The notes under the pieces: generated by a model
What the model was told of the DNA's origin: nothing
What the model saw: the letters and a program-made list of their open reading frames with translations, nothing else
Database searches by the model: none
Program-made: the position numbers and the translations under genes
NCBI GenBank assembly: GCA_029266525.1
Contig: JAQSWQ010000015.1
Location: 1 to 64,000, forward strand
DNA from: Microvirga sp.
GTDB taxonomy: Bacteria > Pseudomonadota > Alphaproteobacteria > Rhizobiales > Beijerinckiaceae
DNA length: 64,000 nucleotides
Direction of reading: 5' to 3'
Shown: piece after piece, positions 9,196 through 18,753 of the stretch
Layout of the letters: every line of letters starts with the position of its first letter
How positions within the stretch are numbered: position 1 is the first letter of the stretch

Positions 9196-9576
9196 TCAGG
9201 GCGCGGGCTCGCCACCTTCGTCGGAAACGGGCGACGTGATCACCAGGAAGATGAGGTTGCCGGTGCCGGAGTTCTGCAAGGCATGCTCGACGCCGGGTGG
9301 CAGGAAAATGAAATCGTTCTTGCTCACTACGCGTGTCGTGTTCCCGATCTCCATCAGCCCTTCGCCTTCGAGCACGTGATAGATCTGCTCCTGGATGTTG
9401 TGCTTGTGACGCGCCACATAAGCCATCGGCGCGTAGCACGAGATCCGGAAATCGAGCTCGCGCGAGCCCGTCGCATCGGGATGGACGAGGAGCTTCGACA
9501 GCGCGCCGCCGTGGTGGCCCGGGAGCTCGTGCCAGCGCGCCTCCGCGATGTTGCGGATGAATGCCTCTCTCTGCAT
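9196..9576 (-). CDS. Small cupin-domain protein
   Basis: A 126-residue single-domain cupin. Motif 1 contains RHKHNIQEQIYHVLEGEG with His57, His59 and Glu63 as likely metal ligands. Motif 2 contains LPPGVEHAL with His98. A strong Shine-Dalgarno (GGGGAGG) precedes the ATG at 9576. It sits between an epimerase and a KstD-like flavoprotein in a minus-strand run, so it may be a small isomerase, a dioxygenase or a ligand-binding protein for the same pathway. The substrate is not identifiable. Confidence 0.82.
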   Translation of the reverse strand: MQREAFIRNIAEARWHELPGHHGGALSKLLVHPDATGSRELDFRISCYAPMAYVARHKHNIQEQIYHVLEGEGLMEIGNTTRVVSKNDFIFLPPGVEHALQNSGTGNLIFLVITSPVSDEGGEPAP

Positions 9577-9594
9577 CGTCCTCCCCCGTCGTGC

Positions 9595-10542
9595 TCAGCC
9601 GATCCCCCGGCGGCGCGCGTCGACATAGGCTTCGAGCCCGCTGCGGATATCATAGCGCGGCGAGTAGTTCAGCTCGCGCCGAGCCCGCGAGATGTCGAGC
9701 GCGCCCTTGCGCACCGGCTCCACGCCATCGGCAAACGCATAATGTCCAGGTCCGATCGCGATATCCGCACCGGGAACGAGCTCCCGCACAATTTCCACGA
9801 TCTCCGCGAGGGAAGGAGCCTGCCCGGATGCGATATGATACACGTCCTGTGGTGTCGTGGCTTTGTCTACCGCTTTGACGATGCCCTGCACGACATCGGC
9901 GATATAGACGTGGTCGACGCGAAAATCGCCGCCGGCGGGAATGTGCATGGGTCGGCCTTCCAGCGCGCCGTCGATTAGCGTCTTCGGTACCCGCGGCCGC
10001 GGCAGGCCGGGACCGTATACCCAACAAGTCCTGATGTGCGTGATTGACGTGCCGTATGTTGCCGCGTCATCGCGGCAGAGCTGCTCAACCGCGTATTTCG
10101 AAATCCCATACGGCTTCGACGGGCGGCAGGGGTGGCTTTCATCAATGCGGTCGGCCGTGAACGCACCGTAGACCTCCTCGGTCGAGAGGTTCACCAGCCG
10201 GCACACATCGAACAGCCGCATCGCGGCGAGCACGTTGAGCGAGCCCTCCACGTTGACCCGCATGGTCGCGATCGGGCTGGCCAGCGAATTCACGACGCCC
10301 ACAATCGCGGCGCAATGGATTACCGCTTGAGGTCGCGAATGTCGGAAGACTTGGGCGAGCTGCGGCCATTCGGTCAACTCGCCGGCCGAAAACGTGACAT
10401 GCGGATGCGCGGCGCGAAGATCCTTGAGACGCTGGGTCTCGACCAAGTCGAAGGCAACGACGCGGTCGCCGCGCGAAGCCAGAGCCTCGACTACCGCAGC
10501 GCCGATGAAGCCGCTACCCCCTGTGACCAGAATGGTGGCCAT
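9595..10542 (-). CDS. NAD-dependent epimerase/dehydratase (extended SDR)
   Basis: A 315-residue extended SDR. GGSGFIG at residues 8-14 binds NAD(P), and the catalytic pair is Tyr145/Lys149 (YGISK). The start at 10542 places the first beta strand at the terminus; the open frame upstream, up to 10647, overlaps the TPP enzyme and looks non-coding. It lies 23 bp after the TPP enzyme and 18 bp before the cupin gene, so the four minus-strand genes 12362-7504 probably form one operon. It is similar in design to the SDR at 1490-2458, so the two may act on related sugars. Substrate unknown. Confidence 0.88.
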   Translation of the reverse strand: MATILVTGGSGFIGAAVVEALASRGDRVVAFDLVETQRLKDLRAAHPHVTFSAGELTEWPQLAQVFRHSRPQAVIHCAAIVGVVNSLASPIATMRVNVEGSLNVLAAMRLFDVCRLVNLSTEEVYGAFTADRIDESHPCRPSKPYGISKYAVEQLCRDDAATYGTSITHIRTCWVYGPGLPRPRVPKTLIDGALEGRPMHIPAGGDFRVDHVYIADVVQGIVKAVDKATTPQDVYHIASGQAPSLAEIVEIVRELVPGADIAIGPGHYAFADGVEPVRKGALDISRARRELNYSPRYDIRSGLEAYVDARRRGIG

Positions 10543-10565
10543 GGCGCTAGTCCGAAGGCGGTACG

Positions 10566-12362
10566 TTAGGAGACTGGTTCGAAGCTCGCCGGTAGATAAC
10601 GTTCGCCGAAGACCGGCTCCTTGTGAGGCGTGGGTGGCAGCGCCCAAGCACCGGTGGCCGGCGGCCGGATATCGGCATCAACATGCGCGTCAATCAGGAA
10701 GGGCCGGTTCGAGCGGATGGCATGCTCCAGCGCGCCCGCGAAATCTTCCGATCGCGTGACGGTGAGCGCGTCGACGCCGCTCGCCCGCGCCCAAGCAGCG
10801 AAGTCGGGATTGTAGGGCGTCTTATTTCCGCCTGCGTGGAACATCGTTCCAAGCTCTCGACCGCCGAACATTCCCAGCTGGATGTCTCGGATCGAGACCC
10901 AACCGAAGTTGTTCCAGATCACCCAAACGACCGGAATATCGTACTCGACGGCCGTGCACAGCACGTGTGGCACCATCGTGAAGCAGCCGTCGCCGGCGAT
11001 CGCCACGACGGGCCGATCGGGCGCGGCGAGCTTGGCACCGAGCGCACCGGCGGTGCCAAAGCCCATGCCCGAAAAGCCCCAGGAGTTGAGCATGGTTTGG
11101 GGGCGGCGCGCTTTCCAGAACTGCATGTACCAGTTGTGGTTTACGCCGACGTCGCAGGCCAGGATCGCATCCTGGGGCATCACCGCCTGGCAATCCGCGA
11201 CGATCCGTTCCGGCCGGATAGGGGAGGCGTGGATCCCGAAATTCGGCTCGGTGAAGGCCTCCCAGTCGCGCCGCCAGTTTTTGATATCGGCATGCCAGGC
11301 GCGCAGCGTGTCCGGGCGCGGCTGGCGGGATTCAAACTCCGCGAGAAGCTGTCGAAGGAAGGTGCGCGCGTCGGCCAAAATGCCGAGGTCGGGCGGGTAG
11401 TTGCGACCGAGCTCGGCCGGGTCGAGATCGATGTGGATGAGCTTGGAATGCGGGAAATTCCACGAGTAGCCCGGCATCCAGGAGGAGGCCGAGCGGTCAT
11501 CGAAACGCGCGCCGATCGCAACGACGAGGTCCGCTCGACGGCCGGCCTCGTTCGCCGGGTAGGCGCCGTTTCGACCGATGAAGCCGAGCGACAGCGGGTC
11601 GTCCATGTCGAGACAGCCCATACCGTTCGGCGAGGAGATCACCGGAATGCCGAGCCGGTGCACGAGCGCGGTCAGCTCGCGGCCTGCCTCTGAGAGCGTG
11701 ACGCCGTGGCCGATGAAGATCACGGGCCGCGCCGCGTTGAGAATGAGGTCTGCGGCGGCTGAGACCTCCTCGGGCGCGGCGCCGCTGCGCTGGGTATTGA
11801 GGGGAGGCGCCGCTGGCGGCAGTTCAACGTCGTCTTCCTCTTGGAAGACGTTGAACGGTACGTCGAGATTGACTGGCCCCGGACGCCCGGAAAGCATTGT
11901 GGTCATCGCCTGCCGTAAGGCGAGCGGCAACATGTCGACCCGTGTCGGCTGGAAACTTCGTTTCACGACCGGCCGGATGATGTTCGGGAAATCGGCCTGG
12001 TGGTGGCGATTGATCTCCTGGAAAGGGCTGCGGTTGAATTGCGATGTCGGCACGTTGGCGGTTATCGCCAGGACCGCGGATGAATCGGTCAACGCGACGG
12101 CCAACGGCATCACGATATTGCAGGATCCCGGGCCGCAGGAGGTAAGCGTCGCGACCGGCTCATGGCGGACCCGGAAGTAGGCATCGGCCATGTGGGCAGC
12201 CACCTGCTCGTGACGGGGGGAGATGACCTTAATTCTGTCCTGAGCGTCGTAGAGCGAATCCAGCATCCCGACGTTGCCGTGACCACAAATGCCGAACACG
12301 TACGGGATATTATTTTCAACGAGATACTCGGTGATGAGGTCGGCACCCTTCATTCGTGGCAT
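10566..12362 (-). CDS. Thiamine pyrophosphate enzyme, acetolactate synthase-like
   Basis: A 598-residue three-domain TPP-dependent enzyme of the acetolactate synthase/oxalyl-CoA decarboxylase/glyoxylate carboligase superfamily. The catalytic Glu is Glu52 in SPRHEQVAAHMADAY. The ThDP/Mg motif starts with GDG at residues 457-459 and ends with NN at 484-485. The ATG at 12362 has an AGGAAG 9 bp upstream. It is not expected to be the biosynthetic IlvB, because no small regulatory subunit follows; instead an epimerase, a cupin and a flavoprotein do. It heads a catabolic operon divergent from the Liv-type transporter. Its 2-oxo acid substrate is unknown. Confidence 0.88.
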   Translation of the reverse strand: MPRMKGADLITEYLVENNIPYVFGICGHGNVGMLDSLYDAQDRIKVISPRHEQVAAHMADAYFRVRHEPVATLTSCGPGSCNIVMPLAVALTDSSAVLAITANVPTSQFNRSPFQEINRHHQADFPNIIRPVVKRSFQPTRVDMLPLALRQAMTTMLSGRPGPVNLDVPFNVFQEEDDVELPPAAPPLNTQRSGAAPEEVSAAADLILNAARPVIFIGHGVTLSEAGRELTALVHRLGIPVISSPNGMGCLDMDDPLSLGFIGRNGAYPANEAGRRADLVVAIGARFDDRSASSWMPGYSWNFPHSKLIHIDLDPAELGRNYPPDLGILADARTFLRQLLAEFESRQPRPDTLRAWHADIKNWRRDWEAFTEPNFGIHASPIRPERIVADCQAVMPQDAILACDVGVNHNWYMQFWKARRPQTMLNSWGFSGMGFGTAGALGAKLAAPDRPVVAIAGDGCFTMVPHVLCTAVEYDIPVVWVIWNNFGWVSIRDIQLGMFGGRELGTMFHAGGNKTPYNPDFAAWARASGVDALTVTRSEDFAGALEHAIRSNRPFLIDAHVDADIRPPATGAWALPPTPHKEPVFGERYLPASFEPVS

Positions 12363-12709
12363 GACTCTGCGCTTCCTGGAAGGCTCGCGGGGAAGACCTG
12401 TTCTACCACATCGCTGAGGGTCGTACAGCCATATGAGTGAGCCGCGCCACATCGGCTGGGTGGGAATGTCGGCAATTCTTGCGTGTTCCGGCCTGCTATT
12501 TCCGCCTCAACGGCTGCGCCTCTTCGGCCATATCAGTGCTTGAAAGGTGCTCCTGCCATGTGGAATGCTACCCGTCTCTTGGAATGCAGGCACGCTGCAG
12601 ACCGCCTCAGGAACGCAGAAATTTATAAAGCTGCCGTCGTGAGCGATCGCCGGCCGAGCAGCGCAGGGGCAGAGCCGGAGCGTAGACCAGGTCAGAGAGG
12701 GAGTAAGCG
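12363..12709. other. Intergenic region between divergent operons
   Basis: A 347-bp region between the TPP enzyme (minus) and the Liv-type binding protein (plus). I see no convincing gene. It should hold promoters for both operons. The octamer TGGAATGC occurs twice, at 12561-12568 and 12580-12587, a possible pair of regulator half-sites. A good Shine-Dalgarno (GAGAGGGAG) lies just before the ATG at 12710. Confidence 0.6.
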
Positions 12710-13948
12710 ATGACTAGCACGACTCGTAGAAGCCTAGTCGCCGGTGGCGCAGCGGCCGGCGGCGCGCTTGCGCTCGGCATTCCTTCTGTGGTCCGCGGGC
12801 AGTCCGATAAGATCAGGATCGGTCACCTTACCCCGATGACCGGCTTCCTTGGGGCGCTCGGGGAGTACGCGGTCCTGGGGCTCAGGATGGCCGAGGAGGA
12901 GATCAACCAAGCCGGCGGTGTTATGGGTCGGCCGCTCGAAGTCATCTCGGAAGATTCAATCAATCCGGCCACCGCTGCGACGAAGGCGCAGAGGATGTTT
13001 GAGCGCGACGGCGCCACGGTGCTTATGGGCGAGATCAGCTCCGCCTCGGCACTTGCCATTGCCCAAGTGGCGGCGCGCAATAAGAAGCTGTTCATGAGTA
13101 TCGGGGCGCGCTCCGACACGCTGCGGGGCAAGAACTGCAACCGGTACACCTTCCACGTTGACATCCCGAATACCGTGATGGTGAACGCTGTCGGCAAAGC
13201 GCTGCTGCGCGACAACATGGTGAAGGGAAAGCGATTCTTCTCGCTCACCGCGGACTACGTGTTCGGGCACGACCTGCTTCGTGCGGCGAAGACGTTCTTC
13301 GCCGCAAACCAGGGGAACCTGATCGGCGACGAACTGGTGGCAACCGACGTCACCGATTTCAGCCCGTACCTCCTCAAGATAAGGCAGTCGCGGCCGGACG
13401 TCGTGTGCTCGAACCTCGCCGGCAATCAAGTGACCAACCTCATCAAGCAGTATGCCGAATTCGGGCTTCCTTTCCCGATAGTCGGCTTCAACCTCAACAC
13501 CGCGGATGCGTGGGCCGCCGGTGAGGGGAACCTCAGCGGCACCTGGCCCACCGTCTGGCATCACGATCTCGACACACCGGGTTCGAAGGCCTTCGTCGCC
13601 GCGTTCACGAAGAAGCACGGCAAGCCTCCTGAGAACCATGCCTGGATCGAGTACGTATCGCTGAAGATCATGGCTCAGGCCATGAACGAAGCGCAGGCCA
13701 CCGACACCGAAAAGCTGATCGGCTTCTTCGAGAAGGGGACCGAATTCGACATCTTGAAAGCGCGCAAGGCTTGGTTCCGCTCGTGGGACCACCAGCTCAT
13801 GCAAGAGGCTTACCCCTTCTCTGTGAAGCCAAAGGGCCAAGCCAAGGACAAGTGGGACTTCCTCGCCCTTGGGCAAGCTGTTCCCGGCCCCCAAGAATCG
13901 CTTGAGGCGCTCGCGCCGACCCGCGAGGAGAACCCCTGCAGCATGTAG
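12710..13948 (+). CDS. ABC transporter substrate-binding protein, branched-chain amino acid type, Tat signal
   Basis: A periplasmic type I solute-binding protein of 412 residues (Peripla_BP_6/LivK-like). The N-terminus has a twin-arginine leader (TRRSLVAG; Arg6-Arg7) and a hydrophobic core ending near VVRGQS, so export by the Tat pathway is likely. The mature protein opens with the family pattern IRIGHLTPMTGFLGALG and has EEINQAGGVMGRPLEV. It heads the operon continuing into LivH and the LivM-LivG-LivF unit. The family binds amino acids, urea, amides and aromatic acids; the ligand here is unknown. Confidence 0.93.
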   Translation: MTSTTRRSLVAGGAAAGGALALGIPSVVRGQSDKIRIGHLTPMTGFLGALGEYAVLGLRMAEEEINQAGGVMGRPLEVISEDSINPATAATKAQRMFERDGATVLMGEISSASALAIAQVAARNKKLFMSIGARSDTLRGKNCNRYTFHVDIPNTVMVNAVGKALLRDNMVKGKRFFSLTADYVFGHDLLRAAKTFFAANQGNLIGDELVATDVTDFSPYLLKIRQSRPDVVCSNLAGNQVTNLIKQYAEFGLPFPIVGFNLNTADAWAAGEGNLSGTWPTVWHHDLDTPGSKAFVAAFTKKHGKPPENHAWIEYVSLKIMAQAMNEAQATDTEKLIGFFEKGTEFDILKARKAWFRSWDHQLMQEAYPFSVKPKGQAKDKWDFLALGQAVPGPQESLEALAPTREENPCSM

Positions 13949-13954
13949 GCCCGA

Positions 13955-13984
13955 CGGGCGCGGGCCGAAACTCGCACGCGCCCG
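13955..13984 (+). terminator. Intercistronic hairpin after the binding-protein gene
   Basis: An 8-bp GC stem: 13955-13962 (CGGGCGCG) pairs with 13977-13984 (CGCGCCCG) around a 14-nt loop, starting 7 bp after the stop codon. There is no T-run, so it is more likely an RNA stabiliser or partial attenuator that keeps binding-protein mRNA above permease mRNA. A comparable palindrome sits at the same place in the second liv operon (54185-54206). Confidence 0.45.
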
Positions 13985-14044
13985 CCGACCGCCCCTGCTG
14001 CAAAAGCCGTCGCCCGGCGGCACTTGGGTGCTAGTGGTCCGCGA

Positions 14045-14920
14045 ATGCAGCTCGTCTTCTTGCTCGAGCAGGTGGTGAACGGCCTCGTGCTCGGAGGCTA
14101 CTACCTCCTGATCGCCCTCGGGCTGTCGCTGATCTTCAGCGTGGGCGGGGTTGTGAATTTGGCTCACGGCGCGTTCTATGCGCTGGGCGCTTATGGTTCG
14201 CTGGAGATCGCAAAATATTTCGGCTTCGGCGCCGGCGTCGTCCTATCTCCGATCGCCGTCGCCATGCTCGGCATCCTGTTCGAGCGCTTTCTCCTGCGGC
14301 GGTTCTACGCGGCTGATCCTATCCTTAGTCTCCTCGTGACCTTCGGCCTCGCGATGGTCGCCGAGCAGTCCATTCGGATGATCTGGGGTGCCGCGCCCTT
14401 GGCCGCATCCATGCCGGCCGGATTGAAGGGGCCCGTGATCGTCGGCGATTTCCTATTTTCGCGCTACCGGCTCTTGCTGCTCGCAATCGTTGCGGCGGTG
14501 CTCGTCGGAGTCTGGCTTCTGCTGCGCAGGACCTCGTTCGGACGCGTCGTGCGCGCGGGCATCCAGCGGCCCGACATGGTCGCCGTGCTCGGCATTCGGC
14601 TCGAGCCGTATATGACCGCCATCGTGGTGCTCGGGGTCGGCATGGCGGCGATGGCCGGTGCGTTCTTTGCTCCGATCACGATCGTGCATCCCGCGATGGG
14701 CGCGGAGATCATTACGGTTGCTTTCGTTGTCGTGGTCATCGGCGGACTCGGCAGCTTCTGGGGGGTTGTGCTCGCCGCATTGCTGGTCGGAGTTGTCCGG
14801 GGCTCGACGATCCACTTCCTCCCGGCCGCCGGGGAGGCCTCGATGTACGTGCTGATGTTCCTCGTCCTCATGCTTCGTCCCCGCGGGCTCCTCGGGGAGC
14901 GCATCGAAAAGTTCGAATGA
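14045..14920 (+). CDS. livH: Branched-chain amino acid-type ABC permease LivH
   Basis: A 291-residue inner-membrane permease of the LivH family with about eight hydrophobic segments. The typical start (LEQVVNGLVLGGYYLLIALGL) and the motif VVNLAHGAFYALGAY are present, and the C-terminus ends with the usual LMLRPRGLLGER. The ATG at 14045 is preferred over a TTG at 14024, which would add seven non-conserved residues; neither has a strong Shine-Dalgarno. Its stop overlaps the start of the LivM unit (ATGA). It forms the membrane channel with LivM. Confidence 0.92.
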   Translation: MQLVFLLEQVVNGLVLGGYYLLIALGLSLIFSVGGVVNLAHGAFYALGAYGSLEIAKYFGFGAGVVLSPIAVAMLGILFERFLLRRFYAADPILSLLVTFGLAMVAEQSIRMIWGAAPLAASMPAGLKGPVIVGDFLFSRYRLLLLAIVAAVLVGVWLLLRRTSFGRVVRAGIQRPDMVAVLGIRLEPYMTAIVVLGVGMAAMAGAFFAPITIVHPAMGAEIITVAFVVVVIGGLGSFWGVVLAALLVGVVRGSTIHFLPAAGEASMYVLMFLVLMLRPRGLLGERIEKFE

Positions 14921-17450
14921 GAACCATCCCGCCGCATGTGAAGTATCGGCCTCTGTGGATCGCGGTCATTGCAGTAGTCGCATTGCCGATCGCGATGCAG
15001 ATGCTCGGCCTCACTATCACTTCGGCCTCAACGGTCGTCATCCTTGCAATCGCAGCGGTAGGACTCAACCTGCTCGTTGGATACACGGGCCTCGTTTCGT
15101 TTGGACACGCAGCCTGGTTCGGCATTGGTGCCTATGCGGCGGCGCTTGTGCAGAAGCAGTGGTTCGAGGGCCAGATCTTCCTTCCCATCCTTTTCTCGAT
15201 GGTCTTCGTTGCAGCACTGTCCGGGTTTGTGGGTGTTCTTATCCTGCGTCGCCGCGGCGTGTACTTCTCCCTGTTGACCCTCGCACTGGCAGCTCTTGCC
15301 TACACGATCGCATTCCGGTGGACGGAGGTGACCGGCGGGGAAGACGGTCTCGGAGGTTTGCAGCGCGGCAAGATCGGCCCATTGTCCTGGACGACGCGCG
15401 TGTCTTCTACGCTGCTGTCGCGCTGATCGGGCTCGGTGTGCTATACGCCTTGCTGCGCGTCGTGCGCTCGCCGTTTGGTCACGTGTTGGTCGCCATCCGT
15501 GACAACCAGCTCCGCGCGACGTTCCAGGGGTATTCGGTCGAAAGTTACAAGCTCGGCGCCTTCATCCTGTCGGCGGTCGTGACCGGCCTCGCAGGCGCGC
15601 TGCTGGCCTTCCAGAACTACATCGTTTCCGCTGAGGCGACCTCGGTAGCCCTCTCTGGGGAGCTCCTTGCTATGGTCGTGATCGGCGGCATGCATCACAT
15701 GCTCGGGCCCACTATCGGGGTGCTCTTCTACATCCTCTTCCGCGAGCTGTTCTCCATCTGGACGTCGAATTGGCTGCTTTGGTTCGGGCTCGTGTTTGTC
15801 GGCTTCGTGCTCTATTCCCCGAGCGGCCTCGTCGGCATTTGGGCGAAGCTCCGGCGACGATGGCGCCCCCCGCCGACCGAGGCGGCGGCCATGGCGAGCC
15901 GCAGGATTCATCAGGCTCCGCCGCTTCCAAGATTCTTGCAGCGCGACCGAATCCAGGAACCGGTTCTGGAGGTCGACGCCGTCTCGAAGCACTTCGGCGG
16001 TATCCGTGCAGTCTCCGGAGCAAGTCTCCGGGTCGCAGTAGGCGAAATCCACGCGCTGATAGGGCCGAACGGCGCCGGCAAGACCACCTTGTTCAACCTG
16101 ATCTCCGGGATGTTCCGGCCCGAAGCGGGCACGGTGCATCTGACCGGGAGAGAAATCCAGGGCTTCTCGCCAGCCCGCATTTGCCGGCTGGGCCTCTCGC
16201 GTTCGTTCCAGATCACCAATCTGTTCCGATCGCTTTCCATTTACGAGAACGTGCGCCTTTCAGTGCAGGCGCAGCATCCGGCGCGCTTCAATCTGTGGCG
16301 GGACATAGACAGATATCCCGAGATCCACGCGGAGAGCGCGGAGCTTATTCGCTTCCTCGGCCTCGACGGCATTGAGGACGTCGAGGGCGGCGAGCTTTCC
16401 TATGGCGGGCAGCGGCTGCTCGATCTCGGGATCGCGCTCGGCTCCAAGCCGCGGATCCTGCTGCTGGACGAGCCGCTTGCCGGGCTCGCAGCCGCAGAGC
16501 GCGAGCGCATCTCGAATCTGATCGTCACGGTGGCGAGTCGCATACCAGTGCTGATCGTCGAACACGACATCGACCGCGTGCTTGGGTTCTCGCATCGCGT
16601 GACGGTCATGAACGAGGGCGAGGTGCTAATGGCGGGCACGCCGGACGAGGTGCGGGCCGACCGCCGTGTGCAGGAGGTCTATACCGGCACAGGCACCCCC
16701 TTCATCACGGCCCGGACATCGGATGCGCCGATCGGCAAACAGCTGCTGCGCTTCGAGCGCGTGAATGCATTCTACGGGAAGAGCCACATCCTGGATGATG
16801 TGCACCTGCATGTTCACGACGGAGAGATCGTCGCACTTCTCGGCCGGAACGGCGCTGGCAAGTCGACGCTCCTGAAGACGCTGACGGGCCTCGTCGTCCC
16901 GGCTTCCGGAACCATCGAGTACGCTGGGCAGAACATCGCCGGGCTGCCCGCTCCGGAGATCGCGCGTCTGGGAATTGGGTATGTCCCCCAGGGGCGTGGC
17001 CTGTTCGCCGGTATGACGGTCGCTGAGAACCTCGCCCTCGGTCGTCTAGCTCGCCGATTGGATGGGGTGGACAGCGTGGTCTGGAGCGAGAGCGAGATTC
17101 TCGACCACTTTCCCCGCCTCAAGACGCGAACCGGGATTGCCGCCGACTACCTTTCAGGCGGCGAGCAACAGATGGTGGCTGTCGCCCGCGCTCTCTCCGG
17201 AAATGTGAAGCTGCTCCTGCTCGATGAGCCATTCGAGGGACTCGCGCCGGCCGTCGTTAAGGAGCTTTTTGCGGTTTTTGACGACCTTCGGAGAAGTGCT
17301 GCGATCATCATCGTAGAGCACAACCTCGATCTTGTGCTCGCACTTGCAGACAGCGTTTTCGTTTTGGAGCGCGGAAAGATTGTACACTCTGGACCGGCGG
17401 CACCCCTCCTCAATGATCTAGACTACCGCAAACAGATCCTATGGCTATAA
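14917..17450 (+). pseudogene. LivM-LivG-LivF fusion (permease plus two ATPases), interrupted by one frameshift
   Basis: From the ATG at 14917 the LivM permease reads normally (NLLVGYTGLVSFGHAAWFG, then TGGEDGLGGL) to about 15370-15390. There the frame moves by -1; the second frame (LDDARVFYAAVALIG) completes LivM and runs on without a stop into LivG (Walker A GPNGAGKTT near 16062-16088; LSYGGQRLLDLG) and LivF (GRNGAGKST near 16842-16868; LSGGEQQMVAVARAL), ending at 17450. Corrected for one missing base the product would be about 844 residues. No classical slippery heptamer is visible at the shift. Permease-ATPase fusions of this family are known; joining both ATPases is less usual. Either a sequence error or a broken transporter; the ATPase part is intact. 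Confidence 0.85.
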
Positions 17451-17538
17451 CGGGCCCGATCCCATGAGCCGGTGCTGCGATGGGTGCTGAAGTTCGAACC
17501 GGCTTCCGCCCGCAAACTGCGCCGCCTGCGACCCCGCC

Positions 17539-17573
17539 GCGGCCGTGGGCCAGCGTGTGCGGAGCACGGCCGC
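17539..17573 (+). terminator. Possible terminator hairpin after the first liv operon
   Basis: A 9-bp perfect stem (GCGGCCGTG at 17539-17547, CACGGCCGC at 17565-17573) with a 17-nt loop, in the 285-bp gap between the LivM-G-F unit and the TRAP binding protein. No T-run follows, so it is a weak candidate. The rest of the gap holds no gene I can support. Confidence 0.35.
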
Positions 17574-17735
17574 CGCTCTGACGAAGCGAAACATAGGCGC
17601 CGGGAAACAACATGAGGTCCCGCCTGCCGAGCACCGCAATGCACTTGACGGCACTTAGTGTTGCTGCGGTAGTGTCGCTCAAAATCTACCGTTGACCCCC
17701 GCACCAGGGACCGAAGCTGCACGAGGAGAAGGAAG

Positions 17736-18737
17736 ATGACTCGACACTTCCGTCTACGGCTCTCGACGGCGCTCATCGTTGTCGCCGCCCTGCTGACAAA
17801 CCCGGCGAACGCGCAAACCGTGATCAAGCTCGCCCACGATCAGCCCGAGAGCAGCACGCATCATCAGGCCGGGGTGAAGTGGAAGGAGCTCGTCGAATCC
17901 CGCTCCGAGGGCAAGATCAAGGTGCAGATCTTTCCGTCAAGCATGCTCGGCAGCGGCGTCCAGATGGTCGAGCAGCTTCAGGCTGGTGCGATCGAGGCCG
18001 CCTCTCTGCCGACCGCGTGGGTCGCGCCGTTGGCCCCGAGCCTCCAGGTCCTTGATTTGCCGTTCCTGTTCCCGAATCGAGCTGCGGCTTACGCAGTGCT
18101 TGACGGCCCGACCGGCGCCGCGATCCTCGAGCCCTTGCAGAAGGTCAACATCGTCGGGGTGGGATTCTGGGAGAGCGGGTTCAAGCAGTTCACGGGGAAT
18201 TTCCGGATTCATCAGCCCTCCGACTATCAGGGGCATAAGATCCGGACGATGCCGGCACCCGTGATTCAGGAGCAGTTCAAAGCTTTCGGCGCCGTCCCGA
18301 CCACGATCAGCTTCGGCGAACTCTACAGCGCGCTTCAGCAGAAGGTGGTTGATGGGCAGGAGAATCCGATCGTCACGATCGCTGCGATGCGCTTCTTCGA
18401 AGTGCAGAAGCACATGACCTTAAGCGATCACGGCTTCATCGCTTACGTGTTCATGCTGAATAAGTCCTTCCTGGACAAGCTGCCGAAAGAGCAGCGCGAG
18501 ATTCTGCTAGCCGCGGCCCGGGAATCGACCTTGTACCAACGCGATCTCATCAAAAAGTCCGAGGAGGCCAATCTCGAGATGTTCAGGAAGTCGGGTATGG
18601 AGATCATCACCCTCACGCCCGAACAGCGCGCCGAGTTCGAAAAGGCGGCGAAGCCAGTTTACGACTGGTTCGCGGCAAGGTTCGGAACCGAGATGCTCGA
18701 ACGCGTCCGGCAGGAGGCCAGGGCGCACGCGAAATAG
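17736..18737 (+). CDS. TRAP transporter substrate-binding protein (DctP family)
   Basis: A 333-residue periplasmic TRAP binding protein with a Sec signal peptide (basic start MTRHFRLRLS, hydrophobic core, likely cleavage after Ala26 in NPANAQ). The mature part begins with the family pattern VIKLAHDQPESSTHHQAGVKWKE and contains DLPFLFPNRAAAYAVLDGP and GHKIRTMPAPV, the latter carrying the conserved carboxylate-binding Arg region. A strong Shine-Dalgarno (AGGAGAAGGAAG) precedes it. It is the first gene of dctP-dctQ-dctM. TRAP systems use the ion gradient to import organic acids; the specific acid is unknown. Confidence 0.94.
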   Translation: MTRHFRLRLSTALIVVAALLTNPANAQTVIKLAHDQPESSTHHQAGVKWKELVESRSEGKIKVQIFPSSMLGSGVQMVEQLQAGAIEAASLPTAWVAPLAPSLQVLDLPFLFPNRAAAYAVLDGPTGAAILEPLQKVNIVGVGFWESGFKQFTGNFRIHQPSDYQGHKIRTMPAPVIQEQFKAFGAVPTTISFGELYSALQQKVVDGQENPIVTIAAMRFFEVQKHMTLSDHGFIAYVFMLNKSFLDKLPKEQREILLAAARESTLYQRDLIKKSEEANLEMFRKSGMEIITLTPEQRAEFEKAAKPVYDWFAARFGTEMLERVRQEARAHAK

Positions 18738-18753
18738 GGGAGGGTCCTCTATT

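Noticed and set aside
10566-12362. Assignment as biosynthetic acetolactate synthase IlvB
   Set aside because: No IlvH/IlvN gene adjoins it and its operon is catabolic in character.
12956-14167. A 403-codon minus-strand open frame opposite the first Liv binding protein
   Set aside because: No recognisable domain, and it crosses two well-supported plus-strand genes.
15360-15400. Programmed -1 ribosomal frameshift in livM
   Set aside because: I find no X XXY YYZ slippery site or strong downstream stem there; a missing base is simpler.
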